Shown piece after piece: positions 26,355 through 37,439 of a stretch of 64,000 nucleotides of DNA (position 1 is its first letter; each line of letters starts with the position of its first letter). The stretch spans positions 1 through 64,000 of the forward strand of contig NZ_NFIZ01000002.1 in assembly GCF_002159625.1 (NCBI RefSeq), written 5' to 3'. The stretch comes from Olsenella sp. An285. Lineage in GTDB: Bacteria; Actinomycetota; Coriobacteriia; Coriobacteriales; Atopobiaceae. The notes under the pieces were generated by a model. That model did not search any database and was not told where the DNA came from. It was given only the letters and a program-made list of their open reading frames with translations. The position numbers and the translations under genes are program-made.

Positions 26355-27557
26355 CTAGGCGTCGAGGGTCTCGCGGATGGCGAGGATGAACTCGCGCGTT
26401 CCCAGCGTCTCGGGCTCGGGCAGCGACGTGATGCGTGCGAGGTCGCCGGTCATGCGGCCGGACTCGATCGTCTTGACCGTGGCGGCTTCCAGGCGGTCGG
26501 CAAAGTCCACCAGCTCGGGCAGCTCGTCGAGCTCGCCGCGCTTGCGGAGCGCCCCGGTCCAGGCAAAGATCGTGGCCACGGAGTTGGTCGAGGTGGGCTC
26601 GCCCTTCAGGTGCTTGTAGTAGTGGCGCTGGACGGTGCCGTGCGCCGCCTCGTACTCAAAGTATCCGTGCGGGCTCACGAGCACGGAGGTCATCATGGCC
26701 AGGCTGCCAAATGCCGAGGACAGCATGTCGCTCATCACGTCGCCGTCGTAGTTCTTGCAGGCCCAGATGAAGCCGCCCTCGGACTTGACCACGCGGGCCA
26801 CCGCGTCGTCGATCAGCGTGTAGAAGTACTCGATGCCGGCCGCCTCGAACTTCTCGCGATACTCCGCCTCGTAGATGTCGGCGAAGACGTCCTTGAAGCG
26901 GTGGTCGTAGGTCTTGGAGATCGTGTCCTTGGTGGCAAACCACAGGTCCTGCCCAGTGGAGAGCGCGTACTCAAAGCAGCTGCGCGCAAAGCTCTCGATG
27001 GAGGCGTCGAGGTTGTGCTGGCCCTGGACCACGCCGGGGCCGTCGAAGACGTGGACGAGCTCGCGGCGCTCGGTGCCGTCCTCGGCGGTGTAGACGAGCT
27101 CCACCTTGCCGGGGCCGTCGATGCGCATCTCGGAGTTCTTGTACACGTCGCCATAGGCGTGACGGGCGATGGTGATGGGCTTCTTCCAGCAGCTCACCAC
27201 CGGGTCGATCCCGCGCACCACGATCGGAGCGCGGAAGACCGTGCCGTCGAGGATGGCGCGGATGGTGCCGTTGGGGCTCTTCCACATCTTCTTGAGGCCG
27301 TACTCCTCCACGCGGGCCGCGTTGGGCGTGATGGTGGCGCACTTGACGGCGACGCCCAGGCGCTTGGTGGCCTCGGCGGAGTCGATGGTGACCTGGTCGT
27401 CCGTCTTGTCGCGGTACTCGAGGCCGAGGTCGTAGTACTCGGTCTTGAGGTCCACGTACGGGCAGATGAGCTCGTCCTTGATGATCTGCCAGATGATGCG
27501 GGTCATCTCGTCGCCGTCCATCTCGACGAGCGGGGTCTTCATCTCAATCTTGGCCAT
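26355..27557 (-). CDS. icd: NADP-type isocitrate dehydrogenase (eukaryote-like class)
   Basis: 400 aa from ATG 27557 (GGAGGAG upstream); an ATG four codons earlier is rejected for lack of a site. It oxidises isocitrate to 2-oxoglutarate, which also feeds the PII signal read by glnK. Landmarks: [84 protein letters not shown] and [19 protein letters not shown]. Length and motifs match the homodimeric class shared with eukaryotes. Confidence 0.96.
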   Translation of the reverse strand: MAKIEMKTPLVEMDGDEMTRIIWQIIKDELICPYVDLKTEYYDLGLEYRDKTDDQVTIDSAEATKRLGVAVKCATITPNAARVEEYGLKKMWKSPNGTIRAILDGTVFRAPIVVRGIDPVVSCWKKPITIARHAYGDVYKNSEMRIDGPGKVELVYTAEDGTERRELVHVFDGPGVVQGQHNLDASIESFARSCFEYALSTGQDLWFATKDTISKTYDHRFKDVFADIYEAEYREKFEAAGIEYFYTLIDDAVARVVKSEGGFIWACKNYDGDVMSDMLSSAFGSLAMMTSVLVSPHGYFEYEAAHGTVQRHYYKHLKGEPTSTNSVATIFAWTGALRKRGELDELPELVDFADRLEAATVKTIESGRMTGDLARITSLPEPETLGTREFILAIRETLDA

Positions 27558-27689
27558 GCGCTCCTCCAAGCATCGTTGACAACCAACTCGTTGAGGGTAG
27601 CACGTGGCCGCGCGTCCGATTCCCTCGCGGGCAAAGCCGAGACCTGCTTGTCACAGAAGGTCACACGAGGGGCGGCTCTGCGCGGTGCC

Positions 27690-29450
27690 CTAGGAGCGAA
27701 CGGCGGTCGCGAGCCATGCCGGCAGGTCGGAGCTTATCACGCGCGCGCAGGCATAGGCGTCCGCGAGCTCGAGGGTGGCGACGGCCTCGTACCCGGACTC
27801 CGTCGCCGCCAGCGCGAGCGCGCGGCCGTCGTGGGGGACGAGCAGCCTGACCTCGTTGGCAACGGGGTCGTAGGCGGGCGTTGCCAGGCGCGGGTTCCTC
27901 ACGACCTCCTCGCGAGACGAGAAGGGCGGCGCGGGCAGCGCGGGGTCGAGGGTCATCTGCGCGAGCGAGGTCACGTAGCGAACGGGGTCGACCGGGTCCG
28001 TGGCGGAGAAGCCCTCGAGCTGCCAGGGGATGTCGCCCGCGCCCGCGGAGAGCTCCGCGCCGATGGGGGAGCCCTCGGGCGTGACGAGGCCGGTGTCAAA
28101 ACGTGCGGAGGGCCCGCCATCAGCCACGACGAGCTTGCCCTCGGCCGTCACGCGCGCGAAGGTCATGACGAGGTAGTCGCTCAGGATGCGGCGACCCTCG
28201 CCCCACTCCTCCGGACGGGCAAGGCCGGCAAGGCGCTCGAGCGCCTCGTCGCGCGATCCGAGAGAGATCGTCTGCGCGAAGGCTCGCTCGGGGTCAGCCT
28301 GCGAGTCGCCGGTCTGGAACGCGCCCCAGGAACCGCGCCGGGCGACGTCGAGCCCCTCGAGGCCCACCTCGTCCGTGGCCCCGGCGTCCACCTCGGTAAG
28401 CGCCCAGCGCTTGCCAGCGACCGCTCGGGCGGACCGCCTGAGCGTGACGCGGACGGGCGTCCTCCCGTCCGCCTGGAGGTAGCGGAGCGAGAACGTCACG
28501 TTGCTGCGGGTGCCCTCGAGCGCTCCGGACGAGCGTGCAACGCGGAAGTCCTCCTCGAGCGTGGCCATGGGGTCCACGTCTGCCGGAAGCACCTGGTAGA
28601 GGGTGCTGAGCTGCTCGCTCGAGCAGCGCACGTCCGCGTGAAAGTCCCGCGGGAGGTCGGACTGGGCGCGCGCGGACACCGCGGCGATGGGCGCGACGGG
28701 CTCCTCCGGCTCAGGTGAGGCGGGCGTCTCCGCCTGCGTGCCTGCGGCGGCATCGGGCTCGGGCGCGGGCTCCGGGGAGAAGTCCGGCTCCGGTTCGGGT
28801 TCCGGGACGTACGTGATGGTAAAGGTGATGGGGGGCACGTGCTCCGCCTCGGGCGCGGGTGTGGGCTCGGGCTCCGCCTCTGTCTTGGGCTCGTCCGGAC
28901 GGTCTTCCCCCGTGGAACGTCCGGATTCTTCGAGGACCTCCGCGGCGTCTTCGGTCTTGGGCTCATCCGGACGGTTCTTCTCGTCAGAATGACCGGAATC
29001 TCCCAGGACCTCCGGCTCCGGCTCGGGCACGGCGGCCTCCGGCTCAGGCTCGGCCACGGCGACCTCCGGCTCGGGCTCCGGGGCGCGCTCGACGTGCCGC
29101 GGCCTCACGGGCTTGAGCGCCTTCGCGCCGCGCTTGCGCTTCCAGGGCTTCCCGCTCGCGGCCGCCTTGTCCGCGGTACCCGCCTCGGAGCGCTCGAGCG
29201 CGCGGTCGTACTCCTCGTTGGCGAGCACGGTGGCGTAGACGTAGCCCTTCTTGAAGACCGTGAGCTTGATGAACTCGGGCAGCTGCTCGCAGAGCTCCCG
29301 CATGGTCTCGCACCCCAGGTCCTCCGGCTGGAGACCGTCCTCGACCAGCGCCTCCTCCACGCGGGGCATGAGGGTCTGGCGCCCGACGCCGAGCGCCTGC
29401 GAGAGAAGCCGGTACAGGTACAGGCGATTGCCGGGCGTGATCTTGGGCAT
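27690..29450 (-). CDS. LOTUS/OST-HTH-like protein with Glu/Pro-rich linker and DUF3825-like domain
   Basis: 586 aa. Residues 1-75 look like an OST-HTH/LOTUS winged helix (LYLYRLLSQALGVGRQTLMP, ELCEQLPEFIKLTVFKKGYV). Residues about 95-265 are a low-complexity linker full of PEPEPE and two imperfect copies of (R/N)RPDEPKTE. The C-terminal 300 residues resemble DUF3825 (RRILSDYLVMTFARVTAEGK, RFDTGLVTPEGSPIGAELS). LOTUS domains bind RNA or helicases, and DUF3825 often accompanies RNA-linked domains, so an RNA-related role is a guess. The two domain calls are by pattern only. Confidence 0.65.
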   Translation of the reverse strand: MPKITPGNRLYLYRLLSQALGVGRQTLMPRVEEALVEDGLQPEDLGCETMRELCEQLPEFIKLTVFKKGYVYATVLANEEYDRALERSEAGTADKAAASGKPWKRKRGAKALKPVRPRHVERAPEPEPEVAVAEPEPEAAVPEPEPEVLGDSGHSDEKNRPDEPKTEDAAEVLEESGRSTGEDRPDEPKTEAEPEPTPAPEAEHVPPITFTITYVPEPEPEPDFSPEPAPEPDAAAGTQAETPASPEPEEPVAPIAAVSARAQSDLPRDFHADVRCSSEQLSTLYQVLPADVDPMATLEEDFRVARSSGALEGTRSNVTFSLRYLQADGRTPVRVTLRRSARAVAGKRWALTEVDAGATDEVGLEGLDVARRGSWGAFQTGDSQADPERAFAQTISLGSRDEALERLAGLARPEEWGEGRRILSDYLVMTFARVTAEGKLVVADGGPSARFDTGLVTPEGSPIGAELSAGAGDIPWQLEGFSATDPVDPVRYVTSLAQMTLDPALPAPPFSSREEVVRNPRLATPAYDPVANEVRLLVPHDGRALALAATESGYEAVATLELADAYACARVISSDLPAWLATAVRS

Positions 29451-29661
29451 GGTCTCTCCTTGGGACGTGACGCCGGGGCCGATGCCGGGCGGCGGTGAGT
29501 TGCGAACTATCTACGTTACTACCCAAACCGCCGCCGCGCTTGCGAGATTACGGTCGGCGGCGTCGCTCCCTCCGCCGCCAGCCGAGAAGGCAATCGGCCG
29601 CAATGGGCAAATTGCTGGCATCGTGGTGACAGCTGACGCGATGACCGACAAAGGGGGCCGC

Positions 29662-30567
29662 ATGTCATCCATTGCCAGGAGAGTCGCGGGCGCAGCAGCG
29701 GTTGCTGCGGGCGTCGCGGCAGGGTCCGCGCTCGCGGCGTGTGCGATCGTGGCCCCGCGCCGCGGTGGCGACGAGCTGGGCGAGCGCTGGTCGCGCATCT
29801 GCCGGCACCGCTACGCCCACAGGGGGCTGCATGCCGCCGGCATTCCGGAGAACTCCCTCGTCGCCTTCTCCAAGGCCCGGGAGCTGGGCTTTGGCGTGGA
29901 GCTCGACGTCCACCTCACGCTCGACGGCGCGCTCGTGGTCTTCCACGACCACACCACGGAGCGCATGTGCGGTCGCGCCGGCACCGTCGAGCAGATGACC
30001 CTGGACGAGCTGGGGGAGCATCGGCTCTTGGGCACGGACGAGGCCATCCCCACGCTCGACGAGGTCCTTCGCCTCTTTGAGTCGGGCGGCGACCTCGGCG
30101 ACCCCGTGGCGCCGGAGCCCGCGCCCATCATCGTGGAGCTCAAGCCATGGGGCGGCAACGCGGCGCTGCTCGCCCAACGTGCGGTCGCCTGCCTCGACTG
30201 CTACCAGGTGGACTACTGCGTGGAGAGCTTCGACCCACGCGTGCTGCAGTGGCTGCGTCGCAACCGCCCGGACGTGCTCCGGGGGCAGCTCACCAGAAAC
30301 TACCTTGGCGAGAAGGACCTCTCGCCGGCGCGTCGTCTGGCGGGCACGGCGCTCCTGGGCAACGCCACGGCCCGACCGGACTTCATCGCGTGCAGGTTCT
30401 CCGACCGCGGCTGCCCGCCCGTTCGCCTGGCGTGCGACGTGCTCGGCGCACGCCTCGTCACCTGGACCATCCGCAACGAGCGCGACCTCCTTGCCAGCGA
30501 GGCCGCCGGCGCCCCGGCGATATTCGAGGGCTTCATCCCCGCACCGGAGTCGATGATCGCCCGCTAG
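29662..30567 (+). CDS. Glycerophosphodiester phosphodiesterase
   Basis: 301 aa from ATG 29662 (AAAGGGGG upstream; an ATG at 29641 is less well placed). An N-terminal hydrophobic segment ([20 protein letters not shown]) may anchor it in the membrane. GDPD core: [63 protein letters not shown], and [11 protein letters not shown]. It would split glycerophosphodiesters into glycerol-3-phosphate and an alcohol. Its last four bases overlap the trmB stop on the other strand. Confidence 0.93.
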   Translation: MSSIARRVAGAAAVAAGVAAGSALAACAIVAPRRGGDELGERWSRICRHRYAHRGLHAAGIPENSLVAFSKARELGFGVELDVHLTLDGALVVFHDHTTERMCGRAGTVEQMTLDELGEHRLLGTDEAIPTLDEVLRLFESGGDLGDPVAPEPAPIIVELKPWGGNAALLAQRAVACLDCYQVDYCVESFDPRVLQWLRRNRPDVLRGQLTRNYLGEKDLSPARRLAGTALLGNATARPDFIACRFSDRGCPPVRLACDVLGARLVTWTIRNERDLLASEAAGAPAIFEGFIPAPESMIAR

Positions 30568-31397
30568 CCCCGCGTTGCCCCCGCGGCGGCCTTGAGGGCG
30601 CGGTTGCGCAGGTTGGTGACCGTGGCCTGCATGCCGTGCGGCGCGTAGCCAATCCCCTCGAGCGCCTCGAGGTCCTGGGGGAGGTAGGCCGCGAGCGAGA
30701 GCTCGGCGGTCTGGACGGGGTTCTCGGGAGCGGGTCCCGGCGTGGCCGTCAGCGCAAAGACGCGGGCGCCCTGGGCGGCGAGGCGCTCCTCGTACTCGCT
30801 CGAGGGCTCGTCCGGAAGGTCCGCCCGCGCGTCTCGGCTCTTCCAGCGAAGCTCGTAGCCCGCCAGCGGCACCTGCGTGAGCATGAAGTCGAAGAGCGGC
30901 TGGCTGTCCGTGCGCAGGCGCACCTCGCCGCCGTCCGTTAGGACGTCGCGGAAGTCCATGAGGCGCTCCATGCTCGCCATGCGCCGGTGCGCCTCGCGCT
31001 TGCGGGGAAACGGCGTGGGGAAGTTGAGATAGATGCGGGAGAGCTCCCCCGGGGAGAAGAACTCGCAAATGCGCATCCCGTTGCCCGGAACCACCACCAC
31101 GTTGGGGACTCCGCTCTCGCAGACGTGCTGCGCTGCATACGCAACGCAGATGGGCTCGGAGTCCATGGCGACGAAGAGGACATCCGGCTCGCGCCGTGCG
31201 GCCTCGACGGCAAAGGCCCCCTTGCCGCAGCCGAGGTCCAGGCGCACCTCGCGGAAGGAGGGGGCGCCAATCGGGGCGCAGGCCTCTGCCCAGCGGCCGC
31301 GCCAGCGCGCGGGCTCGAGCTCAATGGCGCGGGAGTAGCGCTCGAGGCGCTCCTCCAGCACGAAGTTCTTGGGCAGGCGGGCGTGCATTCCGTGCAT
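30564..31397 (-). CDS. trmB: tRNA (guanine-N7)-methyltransferase TrmB
   Basis: 277 aa, longer than the usual ~215-240. It methylates G46 of tRNA with SAM. Landmarks: FVLEERLERY, LDLGCGKGAFAVEAA (SAM loop), FVAMDSEP and YLNFPTPFPRKREAHRRM. The last motif is normally NFPDPWPKxRHxKRR; here Asp is Thr and Trp is Phe, so the catalytic strip deviates. The start at 31397 or the ATG three codons later are both possible. Confidence 0.85.
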   Translation of the reverse strand: MHGMHARLPKNFVLEERLERYSRAIELEPARWRGRWAEACAPIGAPSFREVRLDLGCGKGAFAVEAARREPDVLFVAMDSEPICVAYAAQHVCESGVPNVVVVPGNGMRICEFFSPGELSRIYLNFPTPFPRKREAHRRMASMERLMDFRDVLTDGGEVRLRTDSQPLFDFMLTQVPLAGYELRWKSRDARADLPDEPSSEYEERLAAQGARVFALTATPGPAPENPVQTAELSLAAYLPQDLEALEGIGYAPHGMQATVTNLRNRALKAAAGATRG

Positions 31398-31457
31398 GGG
31401 TCTCTCTTTCGTAGGCAGGGCGACGTCGCGTGACGAGGCGGGACGACCGCGCGTCCG

Positions 31458-32069
31458 TCAGAGCAGCTCGTCGAGGGTGGCGCCGAAGGACGGCAGGAAC
31501 TCGCGCACGAAGTCAGCGACCTCGGGGAGCTCGGCTGCCATCTCGTCCACCGCCGCGCGGCACGTGCTCTCTGCGCTCGTGAACTCCGCGTTGCCGGCGC
31601 GGGACTCGTCCACGCACTTGATGAGCGCGGAGATCTTGTCCGCGGCCTTCACCAGGCGGCGCAGGTAGCGCTCGTCCTCGCTCGCGTCGTCGGACGGCCA
31701 GAACACGTCCTCGAAGGCGGGACGCAGATCGTCCGGGAGCGCGGCGAGCAGGCGCTCCTCCGCGTTCTTCTCGACCGCCCGATAGGCGTCGCGAATGGTG
31801 CCGTCGTGGTACTTCACCGGCGTCGGCATGTCGCCGGTGATGATCTCCGACGCGTCGTGGTAGATGGCCACCAGGGCGGCGCGCTCGGCGTCGAGCGAGC
31901 GGCCGAACCGCGCGTTGCCGATGACGCACAGCATGTGCGCGATGGACGCGACCTCAAGGGAGTGCTCCGAGAGGTTCTCCGGGCGCGAGCTCCTCATGAG
32001 CGCCCAGCGCTCGATGTACTTCATGCGGGAGAGCAGCGCGAGGAAGTGCGACTCCTGTGATTCGGCCAT
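31458..32069 (-). CDS. HD-domain 5'-deoxynucleotidase (YfbR-like)
   Basis: 203 aa from ATG 32069 (AAGGAG upstream). HD phosphohydrolase residues: SEHSLEVASIAHML (His), YHDASEIITGDMPTPVKY (HD), KAADKISALIKC (Asp). YfbR removes the phosphate from deoxynucleoside 5'-monophosphates, e.g. dUMP/dTMP balance. Same strand as trmB and ppaC but separated by gaps. Confidence 0.9.
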   Translation of the reverse strand: MAESQESHFLALLSRMKYIERWALMRSSRPENLSEHSLEVASIAHMLCVIGNARFGRSLDAERAALVAIYHDASEIITGDMPTPVKYHDGTIRDAYRAVEKNAEERLLAALPDDLRPAFEDVFWPSDDASEDERYLRRLVKAADKISALIKCVDESRAGNAEFTSAESTCRAAVDEMAAELPEVADFVREFLPSFGATLDELL

Positions 32070-32111
32070 GACCGCTCCTTGCTTTGGCTGTTTGACGCAG
32101 CACATGATATA

Positions 32112-32141
32112 CCGCCCGCCGGACAACAATCCGACGGGCGG
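32112..32141 (-). terminator. Hairpin terminator after ppaC
   Basis: CCGCCCGCCGGA and TCCGACGGGCGG pair over 12 bases (one mismatch) around CAACAA, about 45 bases past the ppaC stop. On the minus strand it is followed by TATATCATG rather than a pure U tract. Confidence 0.65.
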
Positions 32142-32186
32142 CACTCCACATGCTTTCTGCTCGAGGTTCTTCTCGCCGGCGCGGGC

Positions 32187-33854
32187 CTAGTCCTGATCCT
32201 CCTGGATGCTCTGCAGCGTTGCCATGAGGGCGGGGATGACCTGCTTCTTTCGGCTCACGACGCCCGGGAGCTTGGCTATGCCGTCGTGCGGCTCGGCGTC
32301 GAAGGCGCGCGCGACGATGTCCTCCGCGCCCTCGCCGTACCACAGAATCTCGCTCGAGGAGCTCTTGACGTCCGTGAAGAGGTAGAACACCAGGGGCAGC
32401 TCCTCCTGCATCGCCGCCTCGCCCAGGTAGGGACCCACGAGCTCCTCGGCGGCCTTGCGGCTCTTCTCGGTCATGTAGCTGCCCTGGCCCACGCCAAACT
32501 TGACGTTGCCGCGGCTGAAGATCTTGAAGTCCGCGCCGAAGACCTCCTCGGCGGTGCGGCCCGTGAGGTCGGCGCCCGCCTCGAACATCTCGTCCGCGTA
32601 GACGTTGATGTCCACGCCCGCGATCTTGGCGAGCGCGGCAGCGGCGTCGCGGTCGAACTGCGTGCAGGTGGGGGAGCGGAACGCCAGCGTGTCCGAGAGG
32701 ATGGCCGAGAGCATGAGCCCGGCGATGTCCTTGGGGATCTCCACGCCGTTCTCGCGGTACATCATGTGGACGATGGTGCAGGTGCAGCCCACCGGCATGT
32801 TGCGGAAGTACGCGGGGCCCTCGGTCTCGATGGAGCCGATGCGGTGGTGGTCGATGATCTCCATGATCTCCGCCTGCTCGAGGCCCTCGACGGACTGCGA
32901 GCGCTCGTTGTGGTCGACGAGGATGACGTGCTTCCTCTTGGCGGCCAGCAGGTTGGGGGAGCTCACGAGGCCCACGTAGTGACTCTGCTCGTCGATGACG
33001 GGGAAGAAGCGGTGGCGCGAGTGGGCCATCATCTTGCGCGCGTCGTCCACGGCGGTGTTGACGCTCACCTTGAGGATGCCCTCGGAGAGCATCTTGGCGC
33101 GCACGGGGATGGACATGGAGATGATGCGCGCGGCGGCGTAGGTGTCGTACGGGGTGGTGATGATGGCGCAGCCGTGGCGCTCCGCCGAGGCGATGACCTT
33201 GCTGGAGACGTGCGCGCTGCAGCAGATGACGAGGCAGCTGGCCTCGCACTCCACGGCGAACTGCTGGGTCTCGTAGCGGTTGGTCACGAGCACGATGTCG
33301 CCGGGGTGGACGGAGTCCTCCATCATCTCGGGCGTGGTGCCCACGCAGACGTTGCCGCCCGTGACGCGGGCGGTGGGGTCGCCGAGGAGCATCTCGCCCT
33401 TGAGGGTGTCGATGATGTTGGCGTAGCAGGTGCGCGCGCTCCCGATGATCCCGCTGTCAAAGACGTCCATGTTGGCGTTGGCGATGTCCTTGACCGCGAT
33501 GAGGCCCTCGAGGTTGTTCTGCTCGTCGGTGATGCAGAGCGTGTCCGTCTTGCTCTCGCGCATGAGGTTCCATGCCGAGAAGAGGCTCATCTCGCCGTCG
33601 ATGCCGCCCTGGCGCTGGATCTCCGTGTCCTTGATCTGCGGGGTGACGGAGGTGATGAGCTCGGGCTCCGCAAAGCCAAAGTGCTTGAGCACGAAGGCCG
33701 TCTCGCGGTTGATGGCGCCCGCGCGGCGCGGCTGGTAGATGTCGGTGTGCTCGACCTCGTTCTTGAGGTGCGCGTATGCGATGGCCGAGCAGATGCTGTC
33801 GGTGTCAGGATGCAGGTGGCCTATGACGTTGACCTTGCGAATCCCCTCTGGCAT
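32187..33854 (-). CDS. ppaC: CBS-DRTGG-regulated family II inorganic pyrophosphatase
   Basis: 555 aa from ATG 33854 (AAGGGGC upstream). A cytosolic Mn-dependent pyrophosphatase: HLHPDTDSICSAIAYAHLKN, VDHNERSQ, IIDHHRIGSIE (DHH), and C-terminal DHHA2 with RGNVKFGVGQG and SRKKQVIPAL. A regulatory insert between the DHH halves holds CBS repeats around a DRTGG-type segment (LCITDEQNNLEGLIAVKDIA, LVICCSAHVSSKVIASA, HRFFPVIDEQSHYVGLVS). Such inserts bind AMP/ADP/diadenosine phosphates and make activity energy-dependent. This matters in a cell whose phosphofructokinase may use PPi. Confidence 0.95.
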   Translation of the reverse strand: MPEGIRKVNVIGHLHPDTDSICSAIAYAHLKNEVEHTDIYQPRRAGAINRETAFVLKHFGFAEPELITSVTPQIKDTEIQRQGGIDGEMSLFSAWNLMRESKTDTLCITDEQNNLEGLIAVKDIANANMDVFDSGIIGSARTCYANIIDTLKGEMLLGDPTARVTGGNVCVGTTPEMMEDSVHPGDIVLVTNRYETQQFAVECEASCLVICCSAHVSSKVIASAERHGCAIITTPYDTYAAARIISMSIPVRAKMLSEGILKVSVNTAVDDARKMMAHSRHRFFPVIDEQSHYVGLVSSPNLLAAKRKHVILVDHNERSQSVEGLEQAEIMEIIDHHRIGSIETEGPAYFRNMPVGCTCTIVHMMYRENGVEIPKDIAGLMLSAILSDTLAFRSPTCTQFDRDAAAALAKIAGVDINVYADEMFEAGADLTGRTAEEVFGADFKIFSRGNVKFGVGQGSYMTEKSRKAAEELVGPYLGEAAMQEELPLVFYLFTDVKSSSSEILWYGEGAEDIVARAFDAEPHDGIAKLPGVVSRKKQVIPALMATLQSIQEDQD

Positions 33855-34010
33855 GGTGCCCCTTCCCCCTGGATGTTTCCCTCGTCTGATTGTGCCACGC
33901 GAGCGGGGACAAATCCTAGCAGTTGCGTGCAAACGGTAGGAAATCCCGTCTTGCGAGGGCGGGGATCGCGAGGCGGCCGGCAGTTTGCCTGGGCCGTTGC
34001 GGTCAAGTTG

Positions 34011-34270
34011 CGTTGCGGAAAACGGGGCGGGGGCAGGCTTGGCGAGAAGTACGTTGTCATATGCGCGGCCGTGGCACGGGGGCGGGCGGTTGGCGGTCCG
34101 TGGGATTCTTCGACGTTGCGACTTCGGGGGCTGGGGCGCGACTTTTGCCACGCCGGGCGGGCCTTGCGGGTCCCATTCCGCCCGGTGTCGTGCCCTGGCC
34201 CCGAATCTGACAACGCGATTTGTTGAAGTCGTGCCCTGGCCCTGTTTTTGACAGCGCCGCGCTGCCCTCC
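34011..34270. repeat. 41-bp convergent repeat array D
   Basis: A smaller member of the same family, in the 478-base gap between the divergent ppaC and ettA starts. Units in one orientation begin at 34011, 34052 (degenerate) and 34114 (CGTTGCGACTTCGGGGGCTG and following). After a centre at about 34155-34188 two inverted units begin at 34189 and 34230 (CGTGCCCTGGCCCCGAATC and following), again 41 bases apart. The rest of the gap carries both gene promoters; TAGAAT at 34287 is a possible ettA -10. Confidence 0.85.
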
Positions 34271-34332
34271 GACCGCTCGGCCCTGTAGAATAGTCGGCGA
34301 ACAAGCCCCTGCTAGAGAAGGCGAGAAACCCC

Positions 34333-36012
<1,680 letters not shown>

Positions 36013-36088
36013 CGCGCGCCCTTCTCGGCGAACGGCGTCGTTTTCCTGAAACCTTATCGACACACAACGTCCACAAGACTGTAGAATT

Positions 36089-36114
36089 GAGGGGCGCCCC
36101 CGAAGGCGCCCCTC
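36089..36114 (+). terminator. Hairpin between ettA and ldh
   Basis: GAGGGGCGCC / GGCGCCCCTC form a perfect 10-bp stem around CCCGAA, followed by GTTGT. CACAACG/CGTTGTG at the flanks could extend it. Confidence 0.65.
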
Positions 36115-36174
36115 GTTGTGAGCCAGACAAGCGAGAAGAGCGACGCATCCGCGTCACGGCGATAGGAGAGTCCC

Positions 36175-37143
36175 ATGAAGTTGGACGGCATCAGGACCCG
36201 TAAGGCGGTCATCATCGGCGCTGGGCGCGTGGGCAGCCACGTGGCCCTCTGCCTCATGTTCCAGCACCTCGTGAACGAGATCGTCTTCGTGGACGTCAAT
36301 GCCGACGCCGCGCGCGCCCAGGCCATCGACCTCGACGACCTGGCCTCCGGCCTCGGCGACTCCTTCACCATCCGCGTGGGCGACTACTCCGACTGCGCCG
36401 ACGCCCACTTCGTGATCCTCACCGCCGGCCGCAGCCGCCGCCCGGGCGAGACGCGCCTCCAGATGCTCGACGGCACCATCAAGGTGCTCGACGGCATCGT
36501 GGGCCCGCTCAAGGAGTCCGGCTTCCACGGCATCCTCATCAGCGTCTCCAACCCGGCCGACATCGTGGTCGAGTACCTCTATCGCAGGCTCGGCCTGCCC
36601 CGCAACCAGGTCTTTGGCACGGGCACCTCGCTCGACTCCGCGCGCCTGCGCCGCGTCCTCTCCGAGACCATCGACGTCTCCAGCCGTCAGATCCAGGCCT
36701 TCTGCATGGGCGAGCACGGCGACTCGATGTTCATCCCCACCTCGCGCATCTCCGTCGAGGGCATCGGCCTGCGCGAGTACCTGTCCCTGCGCGACGACGT
36801 GGTGGACACCATCGACTTCGATGACGTCATGCGCCGTGTGCGCGAGTCCGGCGCCGCGATCATCGCGGGCAAGGGCTGCACCGAGTTCGGCATCGCCTCC
36901 GTGGTGTCCGCGCTCGTGACCTCGATCCTGCACAACGAGAAGCGCGTGGTGCCGCTGTCCGCCCACCTCGACGGCGAGTACGGCGAGTCCGGAATCTCCG
37001 CCGGCGTGCCGTGCGTCATCGGCAGCACCGGCGTGGACTCCGTGCTCGAGATCGACCTCTCCTACGACGAGCGCCGCGCGATGCGCAAGTCCTGCTCGAT
37101 CATCCGCGACTACTGCGAGAAGGTCATGCCCGCGGAGGAGTAG
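36175..37143 (+). CDS. L-lactate/malate dehydrogenase family protein
   Basis: 322 aa. NAD-binding VIIGAGRVGSHVALCLM; catalytic His181 in MGEHGDSMFIP; Asp in NPADI; GTGTSLDSARLR; substrate-binding Arg in GETR. Overall sequence looks like bacterial L-lactate dehydrogenase. However, the specificity loop reads AGRSRRPGETR, placing Arg88 where lactate dehydrogenases carry Gln102 and malate dehydrogenases carry Arg. The Gln-to-Arg swap is known to switch Bacillus LDH toward oxaloacetate. The enzyme may therefore be a malate dehydrogenase, or act on another 2-oxoacid. A strong terminator follows. Confidence 0.85.
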   Translation: MKLDGIRTRKAVIIGAGRVGSHVALCLMFQHLVNEIVFVDVNADAARAQAIDLDDLASGLGDSFTIRVGDYSDCADAHFVILTAGRSRRPGETRLQMLDGTIKVLDGIVGPLKESGFHGILISVSNPADIVVEYLYRRLGLPRNQVFGTGTSLDSARLRRVLSETIDVSSRQIQAFCMGEHGDSMFIPTSRISVEGIGLREYLSLRDDVVDTIDFDDVMRRVRESGAAIIAGKGCTEFGIASVVSALVTSILHNEKRVVPLSAHLDGEYGESGISAGVPCVIGSTGVDSVLEIDLSYDERRAMRKSCSIIRDYCEKVMPAEE

Positions 37144-37164
37144 CCTGCGGCCAGAGTTGTCCTA

Positions 37165-37198
37165 GTCCGCCGTTCGCTCCGCGAGCGGCGGACTTTTT
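37165..37198 (+). terminator. Intrinsic terminator of the ldh/mdh gene
   Basis: GTCCGCCGTTCGC and GCGAGCGGCGGAC form a 13-bp stem (one G-U pair) with a TCC loop, followed by TTTTT at 37194-37198. Canonical form. Confidence 0.92.
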
Positions 37199-37232
37199 CG
37201 TGCCGCGAGGTGCGCTTGGGAAAGGGGCGCGG

Positions 37233-37325
37233 AAATTAGTTCGCATTGGGAACCTGAAATAGCGTGGTATGTCAGCGTTTTCGCAGTTGGACATTTTCTT
37301 TCAGGTTCCCAATGCGAACTAATTT
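37233..37325. repeat. 27-bp perfect inverted repeat
   Basis: AAATTAGTTCGCATTGGGAA... (37233-37259) is exactly mirrored at 37299-37325, with a 39-base loop. It is AT-richer than its surroundings and follows the ldh terminator, upstream of the ABC exporter promoter. It could be a second terminator, a regulator site or a small mobile repeat. Confidence 0.8.
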
Positions 37326-37367
37326 CTGGGACCACCTGGAGCCGCTTACCAATTCGTCACACGCATC

Positions 37368-37399
37368 TTGCCGGGGGGGGGGTTCTCCTAGCGTACAAT
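37368..37399 (+). promoter_or_regulatory. Candidate ABC-exporter promoter with a G10 tract in the spacer
   Basis: TTGCCG (37368-37373) and TACAAT (37394-37399) resemble -35 and -10 boxes 20 bases apart. The spacer starts with an unbroken run of ten G (37373-37382, sharing its first G with the -35). The translation start follows at 37440. The tract is the only homopolymer of that length seen in the window. Confidence 0.5.
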
Positions 37400-37439
37400 G
37401 GCGCGCACGACTGTTACGGACCCCAGGGATGGGAGACCC

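Noticed and set aside
26343-28718. Plus-strand open frame of 791 codons
   Set aside because: Antisense to icd, whose motifs are complete.
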